Positions 51,720-60,849 of a stretch of DNA of 64,000 nt are shown here, in pieces. Location of the stretch: the NCBI RefSeq assembly GCF_001455965.1, contig NZ_LKKO01000021.1, forward strand, positions 42,799 to 106,798. The letters are read 5' to 3'. Origin of the DNA: Methylobacterium sp. GXS13 (GTDB lineage: Bacteria > Pseudomonadota > Alphaproteobacteria > Rhizobiales > Beijerinckiaceae). The translations under genes were made by a program, and so were the position numbers. Positions within the stretch are counted from its first letter, which is position 1, and each line of letters starts with the position of its first letter. The notes beneath the pieces were generated by a model that made no database searches, was not told where the DNA came from, and saw only the letters and a list, made by a program, of their open reading frames with translations.

Positions 51720-51829
51720 CTCCTCCCCCTTGCGGGGAGGAGCTGGAGGTGGGGGTGGTTCAGGATGGGGCGTCACGGTGCCTCCTGCACCACCCCCACC
51801 CCTGCCCCTCCCCGCAAGGGGGAGGGGAA
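51720..51829. repeat. palindromic GC-rich repeat with long inverted arms
   Basis: CCTCCCCCTTGCGGGGAGG near 51722-51740 is the exact reverse complement of CCTCCCCGCAAGGGGGAGG near 51807-51825, with partly paired inner arms rich in GGTGGGGGTGG/CCACCCCCACC. The whole could form a long hairpin. It sits between two glycosyltransferase genes, in the only sizeable gap in that operon. It resembles dispersed intergenic palindromic repeats of alphaproteobacteria; its copy number in this genome is unknown. Confidence 0.7.
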
Positions 51830-51942
51830 ACGCGTAGTGTTTCATGAACTTGCCTAACCCTTGCCGGGACGCGGCGAGGGCCGATCGAAAACAAAACCCC
51901 GTATCGCCCCCGTCCCCCCACCAGCCGGAGCCCGACCGTCGC

Positions 51943-52860
51943 ATGTCCACCGTTTCCGTCGTGACCCTGGCCAAGGGCCGGCCGGCGCATCTGCGCAACG
52001 TGCTGCGCGGCCTGGAGCGCCAGACGCAGGCGCCCGCCGAGTTCATCGTCGCCGTCATGCAGGACGAGCCCTACGACCTGCCCGAGACGGCGTTCCCGGT
52101 CCGCCAGATCCGGGTTCCGGGGCGTGAGCTGCCGCTCGCGGCCGCTCGCAACCGCGGCGTGGACGCGGCGAGCGGCGACGGCATCGTCTTCCTGGATGTC
52201 GATTGTATCCCGGCCCCCGACCTCGTGGCCGATTATGCACGCGGGCTCGCCGAGCTCGACGGCCTGCTGATGGGCGAAGTCCTGCACCTGCCCGAGCGCG
52301 CCACCGCGGGCGCCTGGCGCTACGCCGACCTCGCGGCGAGCGCGGAGCGGCATTCCGACCGCCGCGGCCCGCCGGCCTCCGGCATCGAATTGTGCAACGA
52401 TTACCGCTGCTTCTGGTCGCTCAACTTCGCGATCCGGCGGGACACGTTCCTGGCGCTGGGCGGCTTCGACGAGCGCTACACCGGCTATGGCGGCGAAGAC
52501 ACCGATTTCGGCAAGATCCTCGACCAGAGCGGCACGCCGATCGCCTGGATCAAGGGCGCGCTGGCCTATCACCAGTACCACCCGCACCACATGCCGCCGA
52601 TCCACCACCTCGACAGCGTCGTGCGCAACGCCGAGCTGTTCGAGGCCAAGTGGGGCTACCGGACCATGGGCCATTGGCTCTACGCGTTCCGGGTCATGGG
52701 CCTGATCGACGACACGCCCGACCGGCCGATCCGGATCCTGCGCCGGCCCGACGCCGACGCCCTCGCCGCGACCGGGCAGCAGAGCCACCAGCCCTACACC
52801 AACTCCGCCTCCGTCATCCAGTATCTGGAATCCCGGGTCGGCGCGGCGGCGACCGCGTGA
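51943..52860 (+). CDS. GT2 family glycosyltransferase
   Basis: 305 aa. ATG at 51943 (MSTVSVVTLAKGRPAHLRNV) is preferred over a longer upstream frame that includes low-complexity sequence. DGIVFLDVDCIPAPDLVADY carries the D-x-D motif; GGFDERYTGYGGEDTDFGKI is the acceptor-side motif. A His-rich segment YHQYHPHHMPPIHHLD follows, shared in form with the other GT2 in this locus. Its stop overlaps the next gene by four bases (GTGA). Confidence 0.9.
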   Translation: MSTVSVVTLAKGRPAHLRNVLRGLERQTQAPAEFIVAVMQDEPYDLPETAFPVRQIRVPGRELPLAAARNRGVDAASGDGIVFLDVDCIPAPDLVADYARGLAELDGLLMGEVLHLPERATAGAWRYADLAASAERHSDRRGPPASGIELCNDYRCFWSLNFAIRRDTFLALGGFDERYTGYGGEDTDFGKILDQSGTPIAWIKGALAYHQYHPHHMPPIHHLDSVVRNAELFEAKWGYRTMGHWLYAFRVMGLIDDTPDRPIRILRRPDADALAATGQQSHQPYTNSASVIQYLESRVGAAATA

Positions 52861-53942
52861 GGATCGCGCTTCTCGCCCATATCCGCCACCCGGTCGCGCC
52901 GCCCTTCACGGGGGGCATGGAGGCCCATAGCTGGCACCTCGCCGAGGGTCTGACGGCCCGCGGCCACGACGTCGTGCTGTTCGCCTCCTGCGACAGCGAT
53001 CCGCGCTTCGCGATCGACGCCGTGGTCCCGGAGCATCACGAGGGCCGCTTCCCGGGCCTCGAGCATCGCGGCGATCCGGGGCTGCGGGCCTACGTCGATG
53101 ACGGCTACGCAGCCGCCTGCGACCGGATCGCGGCGGGCGGGTTCGACGTGCTGCACAACAACAGCCTGAGCCGGCTGCCCCTGGAGCGCCGGCGCACCGC
53201 GCGGGTCCCCACCGTCACCTCCCTGCACGTGCCGCCCTACGACGCCCTGCGCGGGTTCGTGCACGCCAGCCCCGCCCCCGGGCATCGGATCACCGTAACC
53301 TCGCAGGCCCAGCTTCGGACCTGGTGGCCGGAGGGCGCGCCGCCGGAGGTGTCGGTGCTCCACAACGGCGTCGACCCCGCGGCCTGGCCGTTCCGGGACC
53401 GCGGCGACGGCTCCGCCGCCTGGTCCGGGCGGCTGGCGGCGATCAAGGGCGCGCACCACGCGATCGCGGCGGCCAGGCTGGCCGGCATCCCGCTGACCCT
53501 GTACGGCTCGATCGAGGAGCCGGATTACTGGGCGGAGCGGATCGCCCCGGAACTCGGCGGCCCGATCCGCTACGGCGGCCATCTCGACGGCCCCGCGCTC
53601 GCCGCCGCGATCGGCCGCGCCTCCGTGTTCCTGTTCACCCCGTGCTGGGACGAGCCGTTCGGGCTGGTGGCGATCGAGGCGATGGCCTGCGGCCTGCCGG
53701 TCGCCGCCTTCGCCAGCGGCGCGGCCCGGGAGATCGTCGGCGAGGCCGGATGCCTCGTGGCGCCCGGGGACGCGGCGGACCTCGCCCGGGCGATCGGCGC
53801 GGCGCTCGCCCTCCCGCGCACGGTCCCGCAGGCCCGGGTCCTGCGCCTGTTCAGCCGCGACCGCTGGCTCGACCGCTGCGAGGCGCTCTACGCGCAGGCC
53901 TGCGCCGGAGCCGTTCCGGCACGGCCCGTGCGGGTCGGCTGA
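52857..53942 (+). CDS. GT4 family glycosyltransferase
   Basis: 361 aa from GTG at 52857, overlapping the previous stop (GTGA). The Gly-rich loop PFTGGMEAHSWHLAEGL and DEPFGLVAIEAMACGLPV (about residues 263-280) with E-x7-E are GT4 signatures; WSGRLAAIKGAHHAIAAARL is the donor-site region. It is the last gene of the plus-strand glycosyltransferase run. No exporter or polymerase follows, so the product's location is unknown. Confidence 0.9.
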   Translation: MRIALLAHIRHPVAPPFTGGMEAHSWHLAEGLTARGHDVVLFASCDSDPRFAIDAVVPEHHEGRFPGLEHRGDPGLRAYVDDGYAAACDRIAAGGFDVLHNNSLSRLPLERRRTARVPTVTSLHVPPYDALRGFVHASPAPGHRITVTSQAQLRTWWPEGAPPEVSVLHNGVDPAAWPFRDRGDGSAAWSGRLAAIKGAHHAIAAARLAGIPLTLYGSIEEPDYWAERIAPELGGPIRYGGHLDGPALAAAIGRASVFLFTPCWDEPFGLVAIEAMACGLPVAAFASGAAREIVGEAGCLVAPGDAADLARAIGAALALPRTVPQARVLRLFSRDRWLDRCEALYAQACAGAVPARPVRVG

Positions 53943-54199
53943 GCCGCGGCGCTCACCGCGATTCGGAGGCCGCGTCACGGCTGATGATGCCGATCGTCTC
54001 CGGGACCGTTTCCCGGGTTTGCGCGACGCGATCGAGCCCGTTTGGGTTCGGGATCCGGCTCGGATGGGACGCGCACGCGCAGCCGGACCGGCGATGTCGA
54101 ACGGCCGCGGGGATCCTGCGGCCGACCGGGGCGGTCCGGGGATCAGCGAGGATGGTGGGGCCGTCCCGTTTGCTGGGTCAGGATCCGTCGCGGCGCCCG

Positions 54200-54472
54200 T
54201 CAGTGGAGCAGGAACTCCCCGGATACCGTGCGCAGGTCAGCCGGTTTGATGAGCTGACGATGCATGACCGTCACCGAATGCACGGGGCCATCCAGCGTGG
54301 TCTGCCAGAACGCCAGGAACTTCTTCAGTTCGGGGAGATGGGGAAACAGATCCAGCTGCTGCCAGATGAAGGTTTGGAGCAGATGCGGATAATCGGGGAG
54401 ATGATAAAGGATTTCCGCCGTCGTCAGGCTGTAGCCATCGATCCAGGAAGGCCGCTTTTTCAAGGTCGCCAT
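54200..54472 (-). CDS. usg: Usg family protein
   Basis: 90 aa from ATG at 54472. WIDGYSLTTAEILYHLPDYP, FIWQQLDLFPHLPELKKFLA and GPVHSVTVMHRQLIKPADLR match the Usg family, a small conserved alphaproteobacterial protein named for its position upstream of trp genes in some species. Here no trp gene is adjacent. No catalytic motif is seen and the function is unknown. GTG at 54484 is an alternative start. Confidence 0.85.
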   Translation of the reverse strand: MATLKKRPSWIDGYSLTTAEILYHLPDYPHLLQTFIWQQLDLFPHLPELKKFLAFWQTTLDGPVHSVTVMHRQLIKPADLRTVSGEFLLH

Positions 54473-54771
54473 CACCCAACTCACACAAGCCGGTTGACTG
54501 AAGCCGTAAGCTAACCCGGGCCGTTTGCCGCCTCAAGGAAGCGGTTCGCCCAATCCTCGTTTCGACAGAGGCCTCTGACGTTCCGAGCCGCCACGACGCT
54601 GGCCCGTGCACGAACTGGGCCGCACGATCTTGTCCGGTTGGATCAATCGATGACCGTCATGATGTTCGAACTAGTATAACGCCGTCTCTGTTTATTCTTG
54701 ACGATCGAAAAAGGTTGCCGGCGGGGCCATGCGCCGGGAACGTGATAATCTGCGCCCTCCCGTCCACAGAG

Positions 54772-56004
54772 GTGCCGGCTTTGCCCACGGATCGTATCGT
54801 CCTGACCGAGAATATCGCGTCCACAGCCCGTCAGGTCTTCGCGCAGGCGGGCCTCGACGATGTCCAGCTGCTGTCGCACGCCATCGGCTTGCCCGACGCG
54901 CCGCGCATCGCCGACACCAACGTGCTCGGGATCCGCTCGCGGACCACGATCACCGCCGCGCTTCTCGACGCGCTGCCCAAGCTGACCGCCATCGGCTGCT
55001 TCAGCGTCGGCACCAACCAGGTCGATCTCGCGGCCGCCCGGGCGCGCGGGGTGCCGGTCTTCAACGCGCCGTTCTCCAACACGCGCAGCGTCGCCGAGCT
55101 CACGATCGGCGAGATCGTGATGCTGCTCCGGCGCATCCTGCCGCGTTCGGCTTCCGCGCATGCGGGCGGCTGGGACAAGTCGGCCGCGGGATCCTTCGAG
55201 GTCCGCGGCAAGACGCTCGGGATCGTCGGCTACGGCAATATCGGCTCGCAGCTGTCCAATCTCGCCGAGGCGATGGGCATGCGGGTCATCTTCCACGATC
55301 TGACCGACAAGCTGCGACACGGAAACACCGAGCCCGTGGAGAGCCTGGACAGCCTGCTCGCGGCCAGCGACGTCGTCAGCCTGCACGTCCCCGAGACGCC
55401 CGCGACCCACGGCCTGATGAGTGCGGAGCGCATCCGGGCGATGAAGCCCGGCGCCTACCTGATCAACAACAGCCGCGGGACGGTGGTGGATCTGGAGGCT
55501 CTGGCGCAGGCGTTGCGGGACGGGCGCCTGGGCGGCGCGGCGATCGACGTCTTCCCGGTCGAGCCGACATCCAACGCGGAGCGCTTCGTGTCGCCGCTTC
55601 AGGGGCTCCCCAACGTCATCCTCACCCCGCATATCGGCGGGTCCACCGAGGAGGCGCAGGACCGCATCGGCGCGGAGGTCGCCCGCAAGCTGGTCGATTA
55701 CGCGCAGACCGGCTCCACCCTCGGCGCCGTCAACTTCCCGCAGGTGCAATTGCCGCCGCGCCTGTCCGGGGCACGCTTCCTCCACGTGCACCGGAACGTG
55801 CCGGGCGTCCTGGGCCAGATCAACGCGATCTTCTCCAGCCGCACGCTCAACATCGATGCGCAGTACCTGCAGACCGACGGGGATTTCGGCTACGTCGTGG
55901 TGGACGCGTCGGTGCAGCTGCCGGAGGCGGACGCGGTCCTCCAGGCGCTTCGGCGCATCGACGGCACCGTGCGTGCGCGGCACCTCGCGCAGCGGGCCGG
56001 GTGA
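54772..56004 (+). CDS. serA: phosphoglycerate dehydrogenase (SerA, E. coli-type)
   Basis: 410 aa from GTG at 54772, the same length as E. coli SerA. NAD-binding GIVGYGNIGSQLS (about residue 152), the substrate and catalytic Arg/Glu/His region (INNSRGTVVDLEAL, ILTPHIGGSTEEAQD) and the C-terminal ACT-like domain (NVPGVLGQINAIFSSRTLNI) are present. It oxidises 3-phosphoglycerate for serine synthesis, and serine can feed back on the ACT domain. ATG options are further upstream and less plausible, so a GTG start is proposed. Confidence 0.92.
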   Translation: MPALPTDRIVLTENIASTARQVFAQAGLDDVQLLSHAIGLPDAPRIADTNVLGIRSRTTITAALLDALPKLTAIGCFSVGTNQVDLAAARARGVPVFNAPFSNTRSVAELTIGEIVMLLRRILPRSASAHAGGWDKSAAGSFEVRGKTLGIVGYGNIGSQLSNLAEAMGMRVIFHDLTDKLRHGNTEPVESLDSLLAASDVVSLHVPETPATHGLMSAERIRAMKPGAYLINNSRGTVVDLEALAQALRDGRLGGAAIDVFPVEPTSNAERFVSPLQGLPNVILTPHIGGSTEEAQDRIGAEVARKLVDYAQTGSTLGAVNFPQVQLPPRLSGARFLHVHRNVPGVLGQINAIFSSRTLNIDAQYLQTDGDFGYVVVDASVQLPEADAVLQALRRIDGTVRARHLAQRAG

Positions 56005-56218
56005 GCGGCGCGGGCGAAAAGCCGTCTTTTTGGCGAACGTGATCCGTATTCGGCGGCGCGCCGAGGCTTTGCTTTCCTGAATTCAAAATTTCTGGCAGCC
56101 TACGAGGCCTCGAACGCGGGGAGATTCGGTCTCGCCGACGGCCGAAACCGGGATTGCTCGTCGCCGCGTCTCCGCTGTCCGCGGCCGGTGCCGGGCGATG
56201 TCCAAGGGAGACCCGCGC

Positions 56219-57274
56219 ATGCCGCTTCCTCCGTCGGGGCCGCGCTCGACCCTGGCCTCGCTCGCCGTCATCGCCGCCATCTGCGCCGGCGCGATTGGCG
56301 CGCTCGCCTACACAGCGGGCTGGCTCTCGCCGGACCGCCTGACGTCGACGAAGCTCGTCGACGCCCTCGCGCCGTCGAACGGGCCGGTTCCCGGGTATCG
56401 GCGCAACCACGCCAAGGGGATCTGCTTCACGGGCGTGTTCGAAGCCAACGGCAACGGTGCCGCGCTCTCGCGGGCCCGGGCCTTCCAGACCGGGCGCCAT
56501 CCCGCCCTGGGGCGGTTCAACCTCGGCACCCCCGATCCCGGCGCGCCGGACGCCACCGTCCGGGTGCGGGGCCTCGGCCTGCAGATCACGGCGGAGGACG
56601 GCGCGGTGTGGCGCACCGCCATGATCAACGCGCCGGTCTTCCCGGTCTCCAGCCCGGAGGCCTTCTACGCCCTGCTGCGGGTGCCCGCGAGCAAGGCGCC
56701 GAACGCGATGGCGGCCTTCGTCGCCGCGCATCCGGAATTCGCCCCGTTCGGCGCCTGGGCCAAGAGCCCCGACTGGACCGCGAGCTACGCGCAGGAGCCC
56801 TACAACGGTCTCAACGCCTTCCTGCTCATCAACGCGTCCGGCGCCGAGCAGGCGGTGCGCTGGTCCTTCCGTCCGCAGGCGCAGGCCGAGCGGATCACGC
56901 CCGGGGACCTCGCCAAACGGGGCGAGGCCTATCTGGAGCGGGAGATCATCGAGCGGGTCGCGGCCGCGCCGCAGCGCTGGAGCCTGATCCTCACCGTCGC
57001 CGAGCCCGGCGACCCGACCGCGGATCCGAGCCGCGCCTGGCCGGAGGGACGGCGCAGCGTCGAGGCCGGCATCCTGGTGGTCGAGCGCATCGAGCCCGAG
57101 GCGGACGGCCCGTGCCGCGACGTCAACTTCGACCCGACGATCCTGCCGGACGGCATCCGGGTCTCCGACGACCCGTTCCCGGCGGCGCGCTCGGCGGCCT
57201 ACGCGCGATCCTACGATCTGCGCACCGCGGAGGCGAAGGACTATCCTAGGTCCGCAGCGGAGGCGCCACGATGA
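56219..57274 (+). CDS. catalase-family peroxidase, membrane-anchored
   Basis: 351 aa from ATG at 56219, which has AAGGGAG at good distance; an ATG at 56198 is the alternative. An N-terminal hydrophobic segment (STLASLAVIAAICAGAIGAL) is a signal anchor. The remainder is a short catalase-like domain with the distal His in RRNHAKGICFTGVFEA and heme-side region PVSSPEAFYALLRVP. Such small catalases are found next to cytochrome b561 genes. It probably detoxifies peroxide in the periplasm. It overlaps the next gene by four bases (ATGA). Confidence 0.85.
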   Translation: MPLPPSGPRSTLASLAVIAAICAGAIGALAYTAGWLSPDRLTSTKLVDALAPSNGPVPGYRRNHAKGICFTGVFEANGNGAALSRARAFQTGRHPALGRFNLGTPDPGAPDATVRVRGLGLQITAEDGAVWRTAMINAPVFPVSSPEAFYALLRVPASKAPNAMAAFVAAHPEFAPFGAWAKSPDWTASYAQEPYNGLNAFLLINASGAEQAVRWSFRPQAQAERITPGDLAKRGEAYLEREIIERVAAAPQRWSLILTVAEPGDPTADPSRAWPEGRRSVEAGILVVERIEPEADGPCRDVNFDPTILPDGIRVSDDPFPAARSAAYARSYDLRTAEAKDYPRSAAEAPR

Positions 57275-57831
57275 CAGCCGACGGGAAGCACTTCACCGGC
57301 GTCCAAAGGTTCCTGCACTGGTCGATGGCGGCGTGCATCATCGCGATGTTCTTCATCGGGGTCGGCATGGTCTCGACGATCATGCCGAAATACGTGCCGC
57401 TGCTGGCGACCCATAAGACGCCGGGCGTGGCGATCTTCGTCCTCGCCCTCGTCCGCCTGGCGGTGCGGGCGCGAAGCGGGGCGCCGCCCCTGCCGGCGGA
57501 CCTCACCGCCCCGAAGAAGCTCGCCGCACACCTGTCCCATTACGGGCTCTACGGGCTCATGGTCGCGATGCCGCTGCTCGGCTGGGCGATGCTGTCGGCC
57601 GGCGCCTACCCGGTCGTGCTCTACGGCGACATCCGTCTGCCCGCGATCCTACCGCAGAACGCCGCCCTCCATACGCTGCTCTGGAACGCGCATTCCTACC
57701 TCGCCTTCGCGTTCTTCGCGCTGGTCCTGACCCATGTCGCGGCGGCGCTGTTCCACGCCCTGGTGCGCCGGGACGGCGTGTTCGCGGCGATGGCCCCCGT
57801 CGGATCGCGGAGCGGCGCGGCGCCCCGATGA
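57271..57831 (+). CDS. cytochrome b561
   Basis: 186 aa with four transmembrane helices: RFLHWSMAACIIAMFFIGVG, KTPGVAIFVLALVRLAVRA, HYGLYGLMVAMPLLGWAML and SYLAFAFFALVLTHVAAALF. Paired His residues (HW near the first helix, TH and HY, then HS and TH in the last) bind two hemes b. It passes electrons across the membrane and is co-translated with the catalase-like gene by a four-base overlap, so it may supply electrons to that periplasmic enzyme. The pair is a common arrangement. Confidence 0.88.
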   Translation: MTADGKHFTGVQRFLHWSMAACIIAMFFIGVGMVSTIMPKYVPLLATHKTPGVAIFVLALVRLAVRARSGAPPLPADLTAPKKLAAHLSHYGLYGLMVAMPLLGWAMLSAGAYPVVLYGDIRLPAILPQNAALHTLLWNAHSYLAFAFFALVLTHVAAALFHALVRRDGVFAAMAPVGSRSGAAPR

Positions 57832-57859
57832 GCTGGCGTCCATCGTTCGGGGCCAGGCT

Positions 57860-58237
57860 CTAGCGCAGCACGCCCTCCGCCAGGGCGCGCTGGATGCCGC
57901 GCACGTCGGCGCCCTTCTTCAGGGTGCGCTCGATCGGTTGCGGCGTGCCCAAAACCCAGATCTTGAGCTCGGCATCGAGGTCGAAGGTGCCGGCCGTCTC
58001 CACCGAGAAGCGGACGATCGCCCGGTAGGGAATCGAGGTGAACGCGACCTTGCTGCCGGTGACGCCCTGCACGTCGATCAGGATGATCCGGCGTTCCGTG
58101 AAGACGAACACGTCGCGGATGATCTTGAACGCCAGGCGCGCCGTCTCGCCATCGATCAGGATGCCGGCAAGCCGCCGCTCGAGCGATGCGGCATCGACCT
58201 CGGTGCCGTGGCCCAGCAATCCGTCCAAGAGTCCCAT
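57860..58237 (-). CDS. PH-domain (bPH_1) protein
   Basis: 125 aa from ATG at 58237, which begins the domain (MGLLDGLLGHGTEVDAASLE). The strand pattern FVFTERRIILIDVQGVTGSK and FTSIPYRAIVRFSVETAGTF with the final amphipathic helix matches bacterial PH-like domains (DUF1696/bPH_1). These are cytoplasmic, sometimes membrane-associated, and their function is unknown. It is convergent with the cytochrome b561 gene and divergent from the iron permease gene. Confidence 0.82.
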   Translation of the reverse strand: MGLLDGLLGHGTEVDAASLERRLAGILIDGETARLAFKIIRDVFVFTERRIILIDVQGVTGSKVAFTSIPYRAIVRFSVETAGTFDLDAELKIWVLGTPQPIERTLKKGADVRGIQRALAEGVLR

Positions 58238-58429
58238 GCCCACCGCTCGCCGTCGCCCGCTTCGGGCGGCAGCATGCCGACCGGGCTCCGCTTCGGCAAC
58301 CGGACCGGCGCTGCCGTCAAGCGGCGGGGGCATATCCGGCGAGGAAACCAGGTCGGCGCGCAGGACTGCGGGGCGCCCGCACCGATCGGCCAGGGCATGG
58401 CCGCCCACGGACATCATGGTCCGGATCAC

Positions 58430-58452
58430 ATTGGATTGTTTCAAATTCCAAT
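58430..58452. promoter_or_regulatory. imperfect inverted repeat upstream of the FTR1 gene
   Basis: ATTGGA (58430-58435) and TCCAAT (58447-58452) are inverted copies separated by an AT-rich centre, about 75 bases before the FTR1 start and upstream of the divergent PH-domain gene. It could be an operator of an iron regulator, but it does not clearly match a known Irr, RirA or Fur box. Low confidence. Confidence 0.3.
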
Positions 58453-58525
58453 GAGCAGCCCCGGGCATTGAGATCGATCCCGAACAGTTGTTCACTGCAG
58501 ATCGACGAGTCGCAGGGGATTTTTC

Positions 58526-59329
58526 ATGACCGATGGGTCGACGTTCATTCAGGCTTTCACGATCCTGTTCCGGGAAGGTCTTGAGGCCTTGTTGGTGGTT
58601 GCTGCGCTCGCTGCCCTTTTACGGCGCGCCGACGCGGCCCACCGGATCATGCCCATCTATCTCGGCGCAGGCACTGCCGTTCTCGCCAGTCTCGCCATGG
58701 CGTGGGTGTTCGAAGCTTATTTCGACGGCAATCACAACGACCTGATCGAAGCCGGGGTCATGCTGCTGGCCGCCGGACTTATGTTCTACATGAGCGGCTG
58801 GCTGTTCCTGCGGCAGGATCCCAAATCCTGGCAGGCGGAACTCAACCGGTTGGCCGGCCGGGCGCTTGGGACGGGCACCATCCTGTCTCTAGCCGGCATC
58901 GCCTTCCTGGCGGTGTTTCGGGAGGGGGCGGAGACGGTGCTGTTCCTGCATGCCCTGGCCAGGACCGCCGGCGGCTGGGACGGGGCGCTGCTCAGCGGCC
59001 TCGGCGCCGCCGCGCTGGCCCTCGTGGCCCTGTATGGGGCGATGCAATGGCTGGCGCTGCGCTTGCCGCTGCGGCCCATCTTCGTCCTGACCTCGGCCTT
59101 CCTGTTCGTGATGGGGCTGAGGCTCGTCGGGGCCGCGATCCAGGAGTTCCAGGAGCAGGCGCTGGTCTCGGTGCACGATGACGGCGTGCCGGCTGCCGTC
59201 GGCGATCTCGGCTTCAACGGCAGCTGGGAGGCCCTGAGCATACAGGGCGTCCTCGTCCTGATCGCTGTCGCCGGCCTGCTGGTTCTGCGAAGCCGTCGAA
59301 CCGAACTGAAAGCTGTCACGAGCAGCTGA
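58526..59329 (+). CDS. FTR1 family iron permease
   Basis: 267 aa with about seven transmembrane helices. The REGLE motif is at residues 16-20 (FREGLEALLVV) and a second, REGAE, is in LAVFREGAETVLFLHALA, as in FTR1/EfeU permeases that import ferrous or ferric iron. The final helix ends in LLVLRSRRTELK. ATG at 58526 follows CAGGGG. No EfeO/EfeB genes are adjacent, so the partner oxidase may lie elsewhere or this is a stand-alone permease. Confidence 0.92.
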   Translation: MTDGSTFIQAFTILFREGLEALLVVAALAALLRRADAAHRIMPIYLGAGTAVLASLAMAWVFEAYFDGNHNDLIEAGVMLLAAGLMFYMSGWLFLRQDPKSWQAELNRLAGRALGTGTILSLAGIAFLAVFREGAETVLFLHALARTAGGWDGALLSGLGAAALALVALYGAMQWLALRLPLRPIFVLTSAFLFVMGLRLVGAAIQEFQEQALVSVHDDGVPAAVGDLGFNGSWEALSIQGVLVLIAVAGLLVLRSRRTELKAVTSS

Positions 59330-59583
59330 GGGTCGATCCGATCCGCACCGACGGTGACCCGATGGAGTTGGCCCGTGGGTTCGAGCCGGCAGGACAGGTC
59401 AGCCGCCCTGCTCGGCATCCCGCCTGGGGCGGCGGGCGGCCCATGGCGCGTTGCTTTGCGTGAAAGTCGCCGGGCAGATGTGCCGTTTACAGGTCTCGAT
59501 CCGCGCGATCAGTCTTGACGCTGGGTTGTATGCCGTGCCCTCGTGACATCCATAACAAAGATTCACCGCGGGGGAATCGTGTC

Positions 59584-60798
59584 ATGGCGCTGGTCCGCAA
59601 CTGCGTCGTCTCCGCTGCGATCGTTTACGCTGCCACGATCGGGGCGGCTGCGGCCCAGTCGATCAACGTGAAGGTCGGCGTCCTCAACGACATGTCCGGA
59701 GTCTATTCCGATACCGGCGGGCCGGGTTCGGTCGTCGCCGCCCAGCTTGCGATCGAGGACTTCGCCAAGATCCACCCGGATGTGCGGGTTGAGGTGGTGT
59801 CCGCCGACCACCAGAACAAGCCCGATGTCGGCGCCGCGATCGCCCGCCAATGGTACGACCGCGAGGGCGTCGACGCGATTCTCGACGTGCCGACTTCCTC
59901 GGTGGCGCTCGCGGTGAGCCAGGTTACGCGCGACAAGAACAAGATCTTCATCGATTCCGGCGCCGGCACCACAGACCTGACCGGCAAGGCCTGCTCGCCC
60001 AACACGATCCAGTGGACCTACGACACCTATGCCCTGGCGCATGGGACGGCCGGTGCACTGCTCAAGCGCGGGGGCACGACCTGGTATTTCCTGACCGCCG
60101 ACTATGCGTTCGGAATCTCGCTGCAGAACGAGGCCAGTGCGGTGGTCGAGACGGGCGGGGGCCGCGTCCTCGGTGCCGCCAAAGTGCCCTTTCCCGCCAC
60201 GGATTTCTCCTCGTTCCTGCTCCAGGCGCAGGCTTCGCAGGCGAAGGTCATCGGGCTCGCCAATGCGGGCGGCGACACCATCAACGCCGTCAAGCAGGCG
60301 CATGAGTTCGGCCTCACCGAAAGCGGGCAGACGCTCGCCGCCCTGCTCGTCTACGCCGTCGACGTCCATTCGCTCGGCCTGCAGACGGCCCGCGGCCTGG
60401 TGCTCACCGAGGCGTTCTACTGGGATCTCAACCCGGGCACGCGCGCCTTCTCGGAACGCTTCGCGCGCCGCCACAGCGGCAGCATGCCGACGATGAACCA
60501 AGCTGGCGTCTATGCCGGGTTGCTCCACTACCTCAAGGCGGTCGCCGCGACGCGATCGAAGGACGCGCAGACGACGATGGCCTGGATGAAGGCCAACCCG
60601 ACGGACGACCCGCTGTTCGGCCGGGGCTCGGTGCGGGCCGATGGCCGGAAGCTGCACCCGATGTATCTGTTCGAGGTCAAGGCACCCGCAGAATCGAAGG
60701 GCGAGTGGGACCTGTACAAGCTCCTCGACACCATACCCGCCGAGCAGGCGTTCCGCCCCCTCGCCGACGGCGGCTGTCCGTTGATCGGCAAGGGATAG
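59584..60798 (+). CDS. ABC transporter substrate-binding protein (branched-chain amino acid/urea type)
   Basis: 404 aa. A signal peptide (VVSAAIVYAATIGAAAAQS) is followed by a periplasmic binding protein type 1 fold: VKVGVLNDMSGVYSDTGGPG, then FIDSGAGTTDLTGKAC and WYFLTADYAFGISLQNEA are typical. It binds a small nitrogenous or amino-acid-like ligand. No permease or ATPase genes are adjacent, so it is an orphan that must use another transporter or act as a sensor. ATG at 59584 follows GGGGGA. Confidence 0.88.
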   Translation: MALVRNCVVSAAIVYAATIGAAAAQSINVKVGVLNDMSGVYSDTGGPGSVVAAQLAIEDFAKIHPDVRVEVVSADHQNKPDVGAAIARQWYDREGVDAILDVPTSSVALAVSQVTRDKNKIFIDSGAGTTDLTGKACSPNTIQWTYDTYALAHGTAGALLKRGGTTWYFLTADYAFGISLQNEASAVVETGGGRVLGAAKVPFPATDFSSFLLQAQASQAKVIGLANAGGDTINAVKQAHEFGLTESGQTLAALLVYAVDVHSLGLQTARGLVLTEAFYWDLNPGTRAFSERFARRHSGSMPTMNQAGVYAGLLHYLKAVAATRSKDAQTTMAWMKANPTDDPLFGRGSVRADGRKLHPMYLFEVKAPAESKGEWDLYKLLDTIPAEQAFRPLADGGCPLIGKG

Positions 60799-60849
60799 TG
60801 GGGATCGCAGCCTGCCCCGCATGCAGGAGAGTCGAGAGGGAGCCGCCAC

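Noticed and set aside
51844..51942. Longer start for the GT2 gene at 51844
   Set aside because: The extra 33 residues are Pro/Arg-rich and overlap the edge of the palindromic repeat region; ATG 51943 starts the GT2 fold.
54019..54249. Short plus-strand frame upstream of usg
   Set aside because: Low-complexity Gly/Ala/Arg sequence without a ribosome site.
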